Source: Embleya scabrispora (GTDB lineage: Bacteria; Actinomycetota; Actinomycetes; Streptomycetales; Streptomycetaceae). From it: 64,000 bases of DNA. Positions within the stretch are counted from its first letter, which is position 1. Each line of letters opens with the position of its first letter. Made by a program: the position numbers and the translations under genes. This document shows positions 8,648 to 17,121 of the stretch, piece after piece. The stretch lies in assembly GCF_002024165.1 (NCBI RefSeq), contig NZ_MWQN01000002.1, positions 1,054,001-1,118,000 of the forward strand. The letters run 5' to 3'. The notes below the pieces were generated by a model that did no database searches, had not been told where the DNA came from, and was given only the letters and a program-made list of their open reading frames with translations.

Positions 8648-8974
8648 ATGCCGTCCTGGGAGACCCCACCGGACCGGTTGCCGCCCGTCGCGGGCATCCG
8701 GAAGCTGCTGCGCGCCCTCGCGGACCCGGTACGCCTGGAAATGGTCCGTCGTCTGGCGACGCATCCCGCTGCCGAGGCTCCGTGCTCGGACCTCTACGAG
8801 GACCTGAGCAAATCCACCGCGACCCACCACTTCAAGATCCTGGTGGAGGCGGGCATTCTCCACCCGGTCATGGTGGGTCCCTCTCGCGGCCACCGCCTGC
8901 GGCGTACCGCCCTTCAGGAAGCTGTACCGGGCCTGCTGGACGCGCTGATGGGGGCCCTGGCGCGCGAGAGTTGA
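8648..8974 (+). CDS. ArsR-family winged-helix regulator
   Basis: A 108-residue protein with a winged helix: recognition helix region LSKSTATHHFKILVEAGIL at about residues 57-75. No Cys-x-Cys metal site typical of metal sensors is seen (single Cys in PCSDL), so a small-molecule or redox ligand is as likely as a metal. It is divergent from the MFS gene and separated from it by a perfect inverted repeat. A GGAG site precedes the ATG. Confidence 0.85.
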   Translation: MPSWETPPDRLPPVAGIRKLLRALADPVRLEMVRRLATHPAAEAPCSDLYEDLSKSTATHHFKILVEAGILHPVMVGPSRGHRLRRTALQEAVPGLLDALMGALARES

Positions 8975-9145
8975 CGGGCTCGGGGGGTCGGGGTCGGGGA
9001 ACGGGTCCTGGGGGATCGGTGCGGGAGGCGACGGCGCCGGGGCCCGGCGAGGGGGATCCCCATGACACGGTCGGTTGTGCTGCGGCAGCCTGACGCCCTG
9101 TCTCGTCGTTCGGCGGACGAACCCTCCCGGAAGGAACCGTTCTTC

Positions 9146-9910
9146 ATGCCGTTGCGCGCCCGCTTCGCTGCCGCCTTCATATCGCCCCTCCTCGTGATGA
9201 CCGCCGCGTGCGGGGGGTCGGATGACGAGAAGGATGGTGCGAAGGCGCCGGAAACGGGCAGCACCGCAGGCGTGACCACCGGTGCCCCGGGCGGAAGTTC
9301 CGTGAGTGGCGGTGCGGTTGCCGCCGGCACCAAGGGTTACAAGCTCGTCGTCCCGGAGTCGATCGACGCCTACACGAAGTCGAGCACCGGCACCACGCCC
9401 GGCGCGACGGAGGCCGAGGACCTCGGGGTGAAGAACGCCCAAACGGTGTCCGGCGTCTACAACGCGCCCGACCCCGACCCCGACAATCGGGCGACGCTGG
9501 GCGGCGCCCGGCTGACCTTCTACGGCTTCCACGGCGAGATCGCCGACCCCGCCAAGACCCTCGACCGCTACTTGGCCACCGTCGGCGACAAAGGCATGAA
9601 GGGCAAGGGCAAGGCGCCGGGGACCGACATTCGGCCCGTCGAAGGCGCCAAGACCGTCAAGCCCGCCGGCTTCGAGGGCGCGCTGATGAAGTGCCAGGTC
9701 ATGCAGTACACCGGCGCCAAGGGCGACGGGACCGCGAAGCCCGGTGCGGATTTCCGCTTCCCGGTCTGCGCCTGGGCCGACTACGCAACTCTCGGCGGCG
9801 TCGACGTCGCCGTCCTGACGGAAATGACGACGGGCGGCGAGGGCGTCTCCCAGGACGAGGCAGCCACGTTGACCGCCAAGCTCTACGACCTGGCCCGCCA
9901 AAAGACCTGA
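9146..9910 (+). CDS. Lipoprotein, unknown function
   Basis: A 254-residue exported lipoprotein. The ATG at 9146 follows GGAAGGA; an upstream in-frame ATG at 9062 would bury the signal peptide. Signal: Arg-rich start, hydrophobic FISPLLVM, lipobox TAAC-G near residue 21. A Gly/Thr-rich linker follows, then a compact domain with two Cys (LMKCQ, PVCAW) that could pair. The pattern is common in Streptomyces cell-surface lipoproteins of unknown role. Confidence 0.8.
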   Translation: MPLRARFAAAFISPLLVMTAACGGSDDEKDGAKAPETGSTAGVTTGAPGGSSVSGGAVAAGTKGYKLVVPESIDAYTKSSTGTTPGATEAEDLGVKNAQTVSGVYNAPDPDPDNRATLGGARLTFYGFHGEIADPAKTLDRYLATVGDKGMKGKGKAPGTDIRPVEGAKTVKPAGFEGALMKCQVMQYTGAKGDGTAKPGADFRFPVCAWADYATLGGVDVAVLTEMTTGGEGVSQDEAATLTAKLYDLARQKT

Positions 9911-10031
9911 CCCACAGCGCGGTTCGGGCCCATGGCGCAGGCGAGGTATCGGCCCGGTGACCTCTTCGGCTCGGCGCAACGGCGGGGGCGGGGCGCGCGT
10001 TCGGCCACGAGGGGCACCCCGCCCATATGGC

Positions 10032-10748
10032 CTAAGCGGCTTCCGTTTCGTCCATGTTCAGTGTCCGGTCGACCGGCGGCGCGGCGGGAGTACAGCCCTT
10101 GCCGGCCCGGGCGAGAACGAGGTTCACCGGGTCGGCCCCATCCACCTGGATCTTCACCGGATACGGCTTGCCCTCGGCGAGCACGTGCACGGTCCGGGTG
10201 GTCTCGTCCCCCTGCCGCGCGGTCAACGCGATGACCCGCTTCCCGCCGATCTCCGAGATCTCGCCCATGGTGTAGGCGAGTTTCGCATCCCCGAAGACGG
10301 AACCCATGCCGTCGAGCTGGTCATCAGGGTCGGCCGTGGTCGTCACGTACTTGTCGGCGAGTCGGGCGGCCCCCTCGTCGATCTCGGCCTGAGTATTCTC
10401 GGACCGGCCCCCGATCGCGCGCCAGAACGCGACGTCGCCCTTCCGGTACGCCTTGCCCCCGACCACGATCACCTCGGCGGGGTGACCCAGGATGCTCTCG
10501 GTGCCCTGTAGGTCGCGACCCACGTGCACGCAGACGTCGTAGTCGGACCGGATCGAGTCGGCCACGGCATCGCCGGTGACCTTGAAGTCCTCGGCCTGCC
10601 ACAGCGCTTGCGCCTCGTTGACGAGGGCCCGGGGATCCTTGCCGACATTTGAGGACTTGCCACCGTCTCCGTCGCCATTGCACGAGGTGACCGAGACAAG
10701 CCCGAAGGCGACGGCGGACAGAGCCACCACGACACGACCGATACGCAC
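10032..10748 (-). CDS. Lipoprotein, LppX-like architecture
   Basis: A 238-residue lipoprotein starting at GTG 10748 with AAAGGAA upstream. Signal peptide with lipobox VTSC-N at about residue 22. The mature region (residues 35-215) contains repeated beta-strand/aromatic patterns (GKAYRKGDVAFWRAIGG) reminiscent of mycobacterial LppX/LprG-type or Streptomyces sigma-associated lipoproteins; this likeness is weak. It faces the preceding lipoprotein gene tail to tail. Confidence 0.75.
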   Translation of the reverse strand: MRIGRVVVALSAVAFGLVSVTSCNGDGDGGKSSNVGKDPRALVNEAQALWQAEDFKVTGDAVADSIRSDYDVCVHVGRDLQGTESILGHPAEVIVVGGKAYRKGDVAFWRAIGGRSENTQAEIDEGAARLADKYVTTTADPDDQLDGMGSVFGDAKLAYTMGEISEIGGKRVIALTARQGDETTRTVHVLAEGKPYPVKIQVDGADPVNLVLARAGKGCTPAAPPVDRTLNMDETEAA

Positions 10749-12690
10749 GGGAGTTCCTTTTTCCTGCCACGAGAAGACGAACACAACCAACACGTCAGTA
10801 TCGCGGGCATGCCTCCCGCGCCGACCGCCACCCCTCCCGCCCGGGGTGCGCGTGGGTTCAGGGACTGTGTTCCTGCTGAGGTTCGCGCTCGGGGTTGCGA
10901 CGATGGCCGCTCCGGGGGCGGTCCGAGTCGGTGGTGGGCCGCCGCCGGCGTTCGGGGCTCCGAGACTGGAACTTCCGGCGAGACGCATGCGCCGGCAGCT
11001 GGGCGGGTGGGAGGTCCGGCCGTGTTCTCTGCGGCGCCTTCCCGAGGGGGTCGGGTGTTTCCGGCGGGCGTTGTGCTTGTGCTTGCGGGTGGCCGGTGCG
11101 GGGTTCGTCCGAGTCGGTGATGGGCCGCCGCCAGCGTTCGGGGCTCCGAGACATCGGCCTCCCGACGAGACCGGCGCATTGCTCAGCGAAAACCGGCTGG
11201 CAACGGGGGGCAGGGAGGGCAGCCGGGTCGAGTCCTCCGGGCAGCCTCCGGAGTGGGCCGGGCGTTCCCGACTGGCGTTGCACCTTTGGCTGCGAGTGGC
11301 TGGTCCGGGGTTTGTCCGAGTCGGTGATGGGCCGCCGCCAGCGTTCGGGGCTCCGAGACATCGGCCTCCCGACGAGGCCGGCGTGTTGGTCGGCGAAAAC
11401 CGGCTGGCAGCGGGGGGCAGGGAGGGCAGCCGGGTCGAGTCCTCCGGGGAGGCTTCCCGAGTGGGTCGGGGCGTTTCGGGGGCGTTTGGAGGGGAGTTGG
11501 GGTTCGAAACCGGATCGCGATGGGTGGTTGTGGGCTTCGGGCTTCGGTGACCTGCGGATTTGTGGCCTCGGGGTGGAAAGCCGGGCGTCGAGTGCCGGTT
11601 TCGTGCGCTCGGGCCTCCTCAACACCGGTGTTGAAGACCGAAACTGCCCGATCGGGGCCGGCTTCGGACGCTGCGACCCCCCGAGACCGTCAAGAGACCA
11701 AAAATACCCAGCGGGAGCCGAAACCGGATCCCGAGGCACCCGAAATAGCCGCCGCCAGCGCTGACCTGCGGTTTTCTCTCACGCCGAGACTACGGCGCCC
11801 CGCGCGATCCGGGTTCGTGAACCTTAATCACCCACATGCCACTGCCTGCCGAAAGCACCCGCCCCACTCGGAAAGGCTGCCCGGAGGACTCGACCCGGCT
11901 GCCCTCCCTGCCCCCCGTTGCCAGCCGGTTTTCGCTGAGCAATGCGCCGGTCTCGTCGGGAGGCCGATGTCTCGGAGCCCCGAACGCTGGCGGCGGCCCA
12001 TCACCGACTCGGACAGACCCCGCACCGGCCGGCGCGCGGCCAAAGGTGCAACGCCAGTCGGGAACGCCCGGCCCACTCCGGAGGCTGCCCGGAGGACTCG
12101 ACCCGGCCGCCCTCCCTGCCCCCCGTTGCCAGCCGGTTTTCGCTGAGCAATGCGCCGGTCTCGTCGGGAGGCCGATGTCTCGGAGCCCCGAACGCTGGCG
12201 GCGGCCCATCACCGACTCGGACAGACCCCGCACCGGCCGGCGCGCGGCCAAAGGTGCAACGCCAGTCGGGAACGCCCGGCCCACTCCGGAGGCTGCCCGG
12301 AGGACTCGACCCGGCCGCCCTCCCTGCCCCCCGCTGCCAGCCGGTTTTCGCTGAGCAATGCGCCGGTCTCGTCGGGAGGCCGAAGTCTCGGAGCCCCGAA
12401 CGCTGGCGGCGGCCCATCACCGACTCGGACGAACCCCGCACCGGCCACCCGCAACCACAGACGCAACGCCGGCCGGAAGCACCCGACCCATTCGGGAAGG
12501 TCGCCCGAGGACCCGACTCGGCCGACCTGCCTCTCCGCTGCTGACGGCCGGCCGCGTTTCGCCGAGCAACGCACGCGACTTGCCGAAGGATCCGAGTCTC
12601 GGAGCCCGCACTCCGGCGGCGGCCACCCCTCTCGACCCGGACCAGCCCCGCGCCGATTGCCCGCGCCCGCCGGCGCGAATCTCGGCAGGT
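10749..12690. repeat. Head-to-head array of ~207-bp tandem repeats, no gene
   Basis: Three units in one direction (conserved core TCCGAGTCGGTGATGGGCC at about 10922, 11108, 11315) are followed by a 0.35 kb centre and at least four units in the opposite direction (core complement at about 11971, 12179, 12387, 12598). Core spacing is 207-208 bp between the best-conserved units (186 and 211 at the edges). Units in opposite arms are nearly identical over more than 140 bases, so the arms could fold into a very long cruciform. All six frames are open for long stretches, but these ORFs simply repeat the unit and have no start sites or domain content. I see no transposase or terminal target duplication. 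Confidence 0.85.
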
Positions 12691-12703
12691 GTCACTGAGT
12701 GAC
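12691..12703. promoter_or_regulatory. Palindrome upstream of the lanthipeptide synthetase gene
   Basis: GTCACTGAGTGAC has perfect 6-bp arms around a single base and lies 48 bases before the lanL start, at the edge of the repeat array. It could be an operator; no dedicated regulator gene is adjacent. Confidence 0.35.
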
Positions 12704-12750
12704 TCGGGTGAGTGGTCCCGGGGGATGTGCGGTGGCACTTTGGGCGGGTG

Positions 12751-15477
12751 ATGTCGAGCTATCAGTTGGCGGTTGCGCAGGTTTTGGCGGAGGCGGACGA
12801 TACCGGGGCTTGGCGGTTGTGGCCCGGGGATCCCTGGTGCATGGTGGCGCCGCCGAAGCACATTCGGCGGCGGCAGGGTTGGAAGTTGCACCTGTCGGCG
12901 ACGGCCCGGTCCGCGCCGCGGGTGTTGGAGAACGCGGCGCGGGTGTTGGTTGCGCACGGGTGTGCGTTCAAGTTCGCCGTGACGCCGAAGGCTGCCGCCG
13001 AGATGAACGCGGTGCGGGCGGTGCGGGCGATGTCCGGCAAGTTCATCACCGCGTATCCAGCCGATGACGAGCAACTGGTCCGGCTCGCCGCCGAGTTGCA
13101 TGCGGTGACCGAGGGGCTGCCGGGGCCGGCCATTCTCTCCGATCGGCGGTATCAGCCGGGCAGCCTGGTCCACTACCGGTTCGGCTGCTTCGCCCATCCC
13201 CGGGAGTTGAACGACGAGGGCTTCTACGAGGGCCGCCTCCAGGCACCCGACGGCACGTTCGTACCGGACCGACGCGAGCCCTGGTTCGCGCCGCCCGCCT
13301 GGGCCGTCGACCCGCTGGCCGAGCCCGCGCCGCCGGCCGGGTCCGCTCCACCCGGCGGCGAGCGCAAGCGCGGTGCCCCCGTCCTGCTCGCGGACCGCTA
13401 CCGGGTCCGGGCGGCGATCAACCACTCCAATCGGGGCGGCGTGTACCGGGCTCGGGACGAGCGCACCGGCGAGGACGTGCTGATCAAGGAGGCCCGCCCG
13501 CACGTGGCTTCCGGGCCGGACGGCCGTGACGCCCGGAACTGGCTTCGGCACGAGGCCGAGGTGCTCGAACGGCTCGCGCCCGGCGGTCCCGGCGGGATCG
13601 TGCCGGCGGTGCGCGAGGTATTCGAGCAGGGTGGGCACGTCTTCCTCGTCGAGGACCTGATCGACGGCGACACGCTCCAGCGGTGGACCACGGACCGGTT
13701 GGAGCGCCGGCACGGCGACGACGGCCGGATCCCGATCCCGGCCGCATGGGAACTGGCCCGCGAACTCGTCCGGTTGGTGGCACAGGTCCACGATGCGGCG
13801 CTGGTGCTACGGGACTTCAAGCCGAGCAACGTGATGATCACGCCGCAGGGGCGGCCCGTGCTCGTGGACTTGGAGGGCGCGGTGCCGCTCGACGGACGGG
13901 CGCCCGTGATCGGTACTCGTGGATTCAGTGCGCCCGAATACCTCGCCGTGAGCGGATCCGCGCCGCCGGCGCCCGGTACTTCGGCCGACTGCTTCAGCCT
14001 GGGCGCGACCCTGCTGCACGCCACGGCCGGGATCAGCCCGGTCCTCGCCGCGGAAGACGCGCCGGCGCGGTCGGCCGGCGAGCGGATCGCGGCGATCGTC
14101 GGCGCCGCGGCCCCCGGGATTCCGGCCCTTGACGCGTTGGCGCCGCTGGTCGTCGGGCTCACCGCCGACATCCCGGAGCGGTGGACGCTCGCGCAGGCCG
14201 CCGACTTCCTGCGGGCGGCGCCGGACCCCGACCCGGCCCGCCGACCCCCGAAGCCGCGGCCCGAGCGGCCTGCCCCGCCGCCCGCCCCGCATCGGCTCCT
14301 CGCGGACGGACTGGCCCACCTCGTCGAGACGATGAACCCGGATGCCGCCTACCTGTGGCCCGCCCCGCGCTCGCTGCCCGACGGCGACCCGTGCAACGTG
14401 CAACTGGGCGCGGCCGGCGTGCTTGCCGTCCTGGACCGGGCCGTCCGGTGCGGCCATCGGGACGCGGAACCGGCGCTGCGCACCGCCGCCGACTGGCTCG
14501 ACCGCCGCTTGGCCCGGCCGGAACGGGTCTTGCCGGGGCTGTACTTCGGGCGCTCGGGGTCGGCCTGGGCGCTGTACGAGGCGGCCCGGACCCTGGCGGA
14601 CGAACCGCTGGCGGCCCGCGCCGCGGCGTACGCCCTGGCCATCCCGCTGACCGGCCGGAACCCGGACGTGTGCCACGGTCTGGCGGGCGCCGGCACCGCC
14701 CAGTTGCACCTGTGGCACGCCACCGGGGACGTCCGGTTCGCCGAGCGGGCCGGGGAGTGCGCGGACGGGGTGTTGCGACTGTTGGCGGCGGCCGACGGCG
14801 GCGTGGACTGGCCGGTGGACGGCGACGTCCGCGCCGAGCTGGCCGGTTCGTCCCTGTACGGCTTCGGCCACGGCGTGGCGGGGAACGCCGCCTTCCTGCT
14901 GTCGGCGGCGCGCGACCTGGATCGGTCCGACCTGCTCGACATCGCGATCGGCGGCGGACACGCGCTGGCCGCGGTCGCGGATCGGCGCGGAGACGTCGCG
15001 CTGTGGCCGAAGGGCCCGGGGCGTACCGAGCGGCCGGGGCTGAACTTCTGGTGCAACGGCACATCCGGCGTGGGGACGTTCCTGGTCCGGTTGTGGCGGG
15101 TCACCCGCGAGGACCGCTGGCTCGACCTGGCCGAGGGTGCCGCGCGCGCGGTGTACGAGGAGCGGTGGCGGATGGGCCCCGGCTCGTGTCACGGCGTGGC
15201 CGGCAACGCCGAACTGCTGCTCGACCTGCACGAGGCCACCGGCGACGACCGCCACCACGCCCGGGCGCGCGAACTCGGCGACTGCATAGCGTTGCGCGCC
15301 GCCCGCAGGCACGGCCGGCTGCTCGTCCCGGACGACACGCTGCGCGACATGTACGCGTCGTACGGCGTCGGGATGGCCGGTGTGCTGGATTTCCTGCTCC
15401 GCCTGACGCACGGCGGACCACGCTCGTGGCTGGTCGACCGGCCGGCCACCGTACCGATTCCCGGAAAGGGGAGATGA
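12751..15477 (+). CDS. lanL: Class IV lanthipeptide synthetase (LanL)
   Basis: A 908-residue three-domain enzyme. Residues 1-200 are the phospho-Ser/Thr lyase-like domain (GWKLHLSATA, GKFITAYP, ILSDRRY). Residues about 215-500 are a Ser/Thr kinase-like domain with catalytic loop RDFKPSN (near 354) and VDLEG in place of DFG. Residues about 510-900 are a LanC-like cyclase that keeps the zinc ligands: Cys in FWCNGTSG (near 767) and Cys-His in SCHGVAGN (near 812). Retained zinc ligands separate it from class III LanKC enzymes. ATG 12751 is preferred over GTG 12712; the ribosome site is weak. The precursor gene follows three bases after the stop. Confidence 0.92.
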   Translation: MSSYQLAVAQVLAEADDTGAWRLWPGDPWCMVAPPKHIRRRQGWKLHLSATARSAPRVLENAARVLVAHGCAFKFAVTPKAAAEMNAVRAVRAMSGKFITAYPADDEQLVRLAAELHAVTEGLPGPAILSDRRYQPGSLVHYRFGCFAHPRELNDEGFYEGRLQAPDGTFVPDRREPWFAPPAWAVDPLAEPAPPAGSAPPGGERKRGAPVLLADRYRVRAAINHSNRGGVYRARDERTGEDVLIKEARPHVASGPDGRDARNWLRHEAEVLERLAPGGPGGIVPAVREVFEQGGHVFLVEDLIDGDTLQRWTTDRLERRHGDDGRIPIPAAWELARELVRLVAQVHDAALVLRDFKPSNVMITPQGRPVLVDLEGAVPLDGRAPVIGTRGFSAPEYLAVSGSAPPAPGTSADCFSLGATLLHATAGISPVLAAEDAPARSAGERIAAIVGAAAPGIPALDALAPLVVGLTADIPERWTLAQAADFLRAAPDPDPARRPPKPRPERPAPPPAPHRLLADGLAHLVETMNPDAAYLWPAPRSLPDGDPCNVQLGAAGVLAVLDRAVRCGHRDAEPALRTAADWLDRRLARPERVLPGLYFGRSGSAWALYEAARTLADEPLAARAAAYALAIPLTGRNPDVCHGLAGAGTAQLHLWHATGDVRFAERAGECADGVLRLLAAADGGVDWPVDGDVRAELAGSSLYGFGHGVAGNAAFLLSAARDLDRSDLLDIAIGGGHALAAVADRRGDVALWPKGPGRTERPGLNFWCNGTSGVGTFLVRLWRVTREDRWLDLAEGAARAVYEERWRMGPGSCHGVAGNAELLLDLHEATGDDRHHARARELGDCIALRAARRHGRLLVPDDTLRDMYASYGVGMAGVLDFLLRLTHGGPRSWLVDRPATVPIPGKGR

Positions 15478-15480
15478 AGG

Positions 15481-15609
15481 ATGGAGAACTTCGTTCTGGA
15501 GCTTCAGGAACTGCCCGCCACCGACGACCACCAGGACCTCGAACCCATGCGGTGTTGCGACACCTGCGGCCGCAGTTCCTGGGTCGTCGACGTCGAGGAC
15601 GTCGACTGA
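15481..15609 (+). CDS. lanA: Lanthipeptide precursor (LanA), 42 residues
   Basis: A 42-residue ORF beginning three bases after the lanL stop, with a GGGGAG site about eight bases before its ATG. The leader holds the LELQELP motif typical of class III/IV leaders, recognised by the kinase domain. The likely core is near RCCDTCGRSSW plus an acidic tail (VVDVEDVD). Cys25, Cys26 and Cys29 lie mostly before Ser32 and Ser33, so any rings to those serines must form in the less common Cys-before-Ser direction; Thr28 sits next to Cys29. No protease gene is adjacent. It is too short for routine gene callers. The assignment rests on position, size and motif. Confidence 0.82.
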   Translation: MENFVLELQELPATDDHQDLEPMRCCDTCGRSSWVVDVEDVD

Positions 15610-15644
15610 ACCGCTGAACCGCTGAACCGCTGAACCGCTGAACC
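15607..15644. repeat. 8-bp tandem repeat (CCGCTGAA x 4)
   Basis: Beginning at the lanA stop codon, the unit CCGCTGAA repeats four times without change. It supplies stop codons in several frames directly after the precursor. Confidence 0.8.
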
Positions 15645-15656
15645 ACGAGTAAGCCG

Positions 15657-15700
15657 CCGGGTTCCGTGCGGGTTGGCATTCCCACCCGCACGGGACCCGG
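15657..15700. terminator. Strong bidirectional hairpin between lanA and the MFS gene
   Basis: A 20-bp stem (CCGGGTTCCGTGCGGGTTGG with its near-complement ending CGGGACCCGG), 18 Watson-Crick pairs plus two G-U, with a four-base loop. It separates the convergent lanA and MFS genes. Confidence 0.8.
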
Positions 15701-15733
15701 TTCGCCGCGAACAGGCAGGTATGCGCCGCGTGT

Positions 15734-17116
15734 TCAGCTCGGGCCGGCGGTTGCGCGGGTCGAGGTGCCGGTGGAGTCGGCATCGGCTTCGGCGTCGGTG
15801 TCGGCGTTGGCGTCCGTGCCGGTCGGCGACGTCGTGGTCGGCCGGTCCCGCACCGAGACCAACACCAGCACGATCGACAGCGCCGAGCCCACGGTCAGTA
15901 CCGGCCACACTCCGTGTCCGAACCGGATGAACAACCACCCGCCCACGACCGGCCCGACCGCCGCGCCCAGGCTCCAGGCGAAGTGGAAGCCGGCGATGTA
16001 GTGGCTCTTGAGCCGCGCCGGCCCGGCCACCACCGGATAGGCCGTGGTCGCCGGACCGCCCAGGATCTCGCCGACGGACCAGATCAGCGTGCCGAGCAGG
16101 ATCACGGCCGGGCCGAGCGGCAGGCCGTACATGCCCACGCCGACGCCCACCAGGACCAGCGCCCAGGCCATGGTCAGCCGCTGCGACCACGCCTGCGCGT
16201 ACTTGGTCATCAACAATTCGAACGCGATGACGATGAAGCCGTTCAGCGACACGGCCAGGGTGTACCAGAAGATCGCCACGCCGCTGTCCTTGACGTCGAG
16301 CGGCAGCGTCGACAGGTACTGCACGTAGACGACCCCGAAGAAGAAGATCGCGGTCAGGTACAGCATGTAGCGGCGGTCACGGATCATGGCCCGATACCCA
16401 CCGCGCCCGACCCGTTCGCCCTCCTCGCCCTCCTCGCCCTCCTCACCCTCCCCGCCGGCCCCGGAGTTCGCCTCGCGGCCCGCCGCGCCCGGCTCGGCGG
16501 AGCGGGGCGGCAGCGTCACCCATGCGAGGGTCGCGTAGCACAGCGCGACCGCCGCCTCGACCCAGAAGACCAGGGCGTAGCTGTGGCCGGCCAGGTTGTA
16601 CAGCGCGAACCCGAACAGCGGCGCGACGGTGACCCCGAGGTTCAGCCCGAACCGGTACATCGCGAAGATCATCACCTGGCGGTTCGCCGGGGTGAGGTCG
16701 GAGAGCAGGGTGGCCGACGCCGGGCGGTACAGCTGCCCGGCCATGCTGACCAGCGCCACCGCGACCAGGATCAGCCCGAACGACGGCAGGTACAGGATGG
16801 CCGCCAGCGGCACGCTCGCGCCGACCATGCTCACCACGCTCGCGTTGCGCGCGCCGAGCCGGATCGACAGTGCGCCGCCGAGGAGCACGCCCACGATCGC
16901 GCCGCCGCCGTACACGCCCAGCGCGAACGCCGCCTGCCCGTCCGAGTAGTCCCGCGAGGTCAGGAACAACACCAGGAAAATGTTCAGGAAGGCCCCGAGG
17001 CGGTTGATGAACGCCCCGGTGAGCAGCGTCTTCGCCGGGAGCGAAGCCTGCCGGAAGGTGGCCACCACGGCCACCTCGTCGTTGTCGTGGCCCTTCTCGC
17101 GGGCGACCTCGACCAC
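15734..17116 (-). CDS. MFS transporter, last gene of the hydrazine operon
   Basis: A 460-residue transporter with about 12 membrane segments and a long Gly/Glu-rich cytoplasmic loop in the middle (GAGGEGEEGEEGEEGE). GTG 17116 lies five bases after the stop of the ATP-grasp gene, with no gene-like sequence upstream in this frame, so translation is probably coupled. Being the terminal gene of a biosynthetic operon, it most likely exports the product. The tail is Thr/Ala/Asp-rich low complexity. Confidence 0.85.
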   Translation of the reverse strand: MVEVAREKGHDNDEVAVVATFRQASLPAKTLLTGAFINRLGAFLNIFLVLFLTSRDYSDGQAAFALGVYGGGAIVGVLLGGALSIRLGARNASVVSMVGASVPLAAILYLPSFGLILVAVALVSMAGQLYRPASATLLSDLTPANRQVMIFAMYRFGLNLGVTVAPLFGFALYNLAGHSYALVFWVEAAVALCYATLAWVTLPPRSAEPGAAGREANSGAGGEGEEGEEGEEGERVGRGGYRAMIRDRRYMLYLTAIFFFGVVYVQYLSTLPLDVKDSGVAIFWYTLAVSLNGFIVIAFELLMTKYAQAWSQRLTMAWALVLVGVGVGMYGLPLGPAVILLGTLIWSVGEILGGPATTAYPVVAGPARLKSHYIAGFHFAWSLGAAVGPVVGGWLFIRFGHGVWPVLTVGSALSIVLVLVSVRDRPTTTSPTGTDANADTDAEADADSTGTSTRATAGPS

Positions 17117-17121
17117 GTCGG

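Noticed and set aside
10880-12690. CRISPR array
   Set aside because: The repeat is about 207 bp with no short unique spacers, and the two halves face opposite directions.
10576-13791. Long ORFs over the repeat array as repeat proteins
   Set aside because: All frames are open because of composition, the ORFs only mirror the repeat unit, and no starts with ribosome sites or domains exist.
12751-15477. Class III LanKC assignment
   Set aside because: The cyclase domain keeps Cys and Cys-His zinc ligands (WCNG, CHG), which class III enzymes lack.
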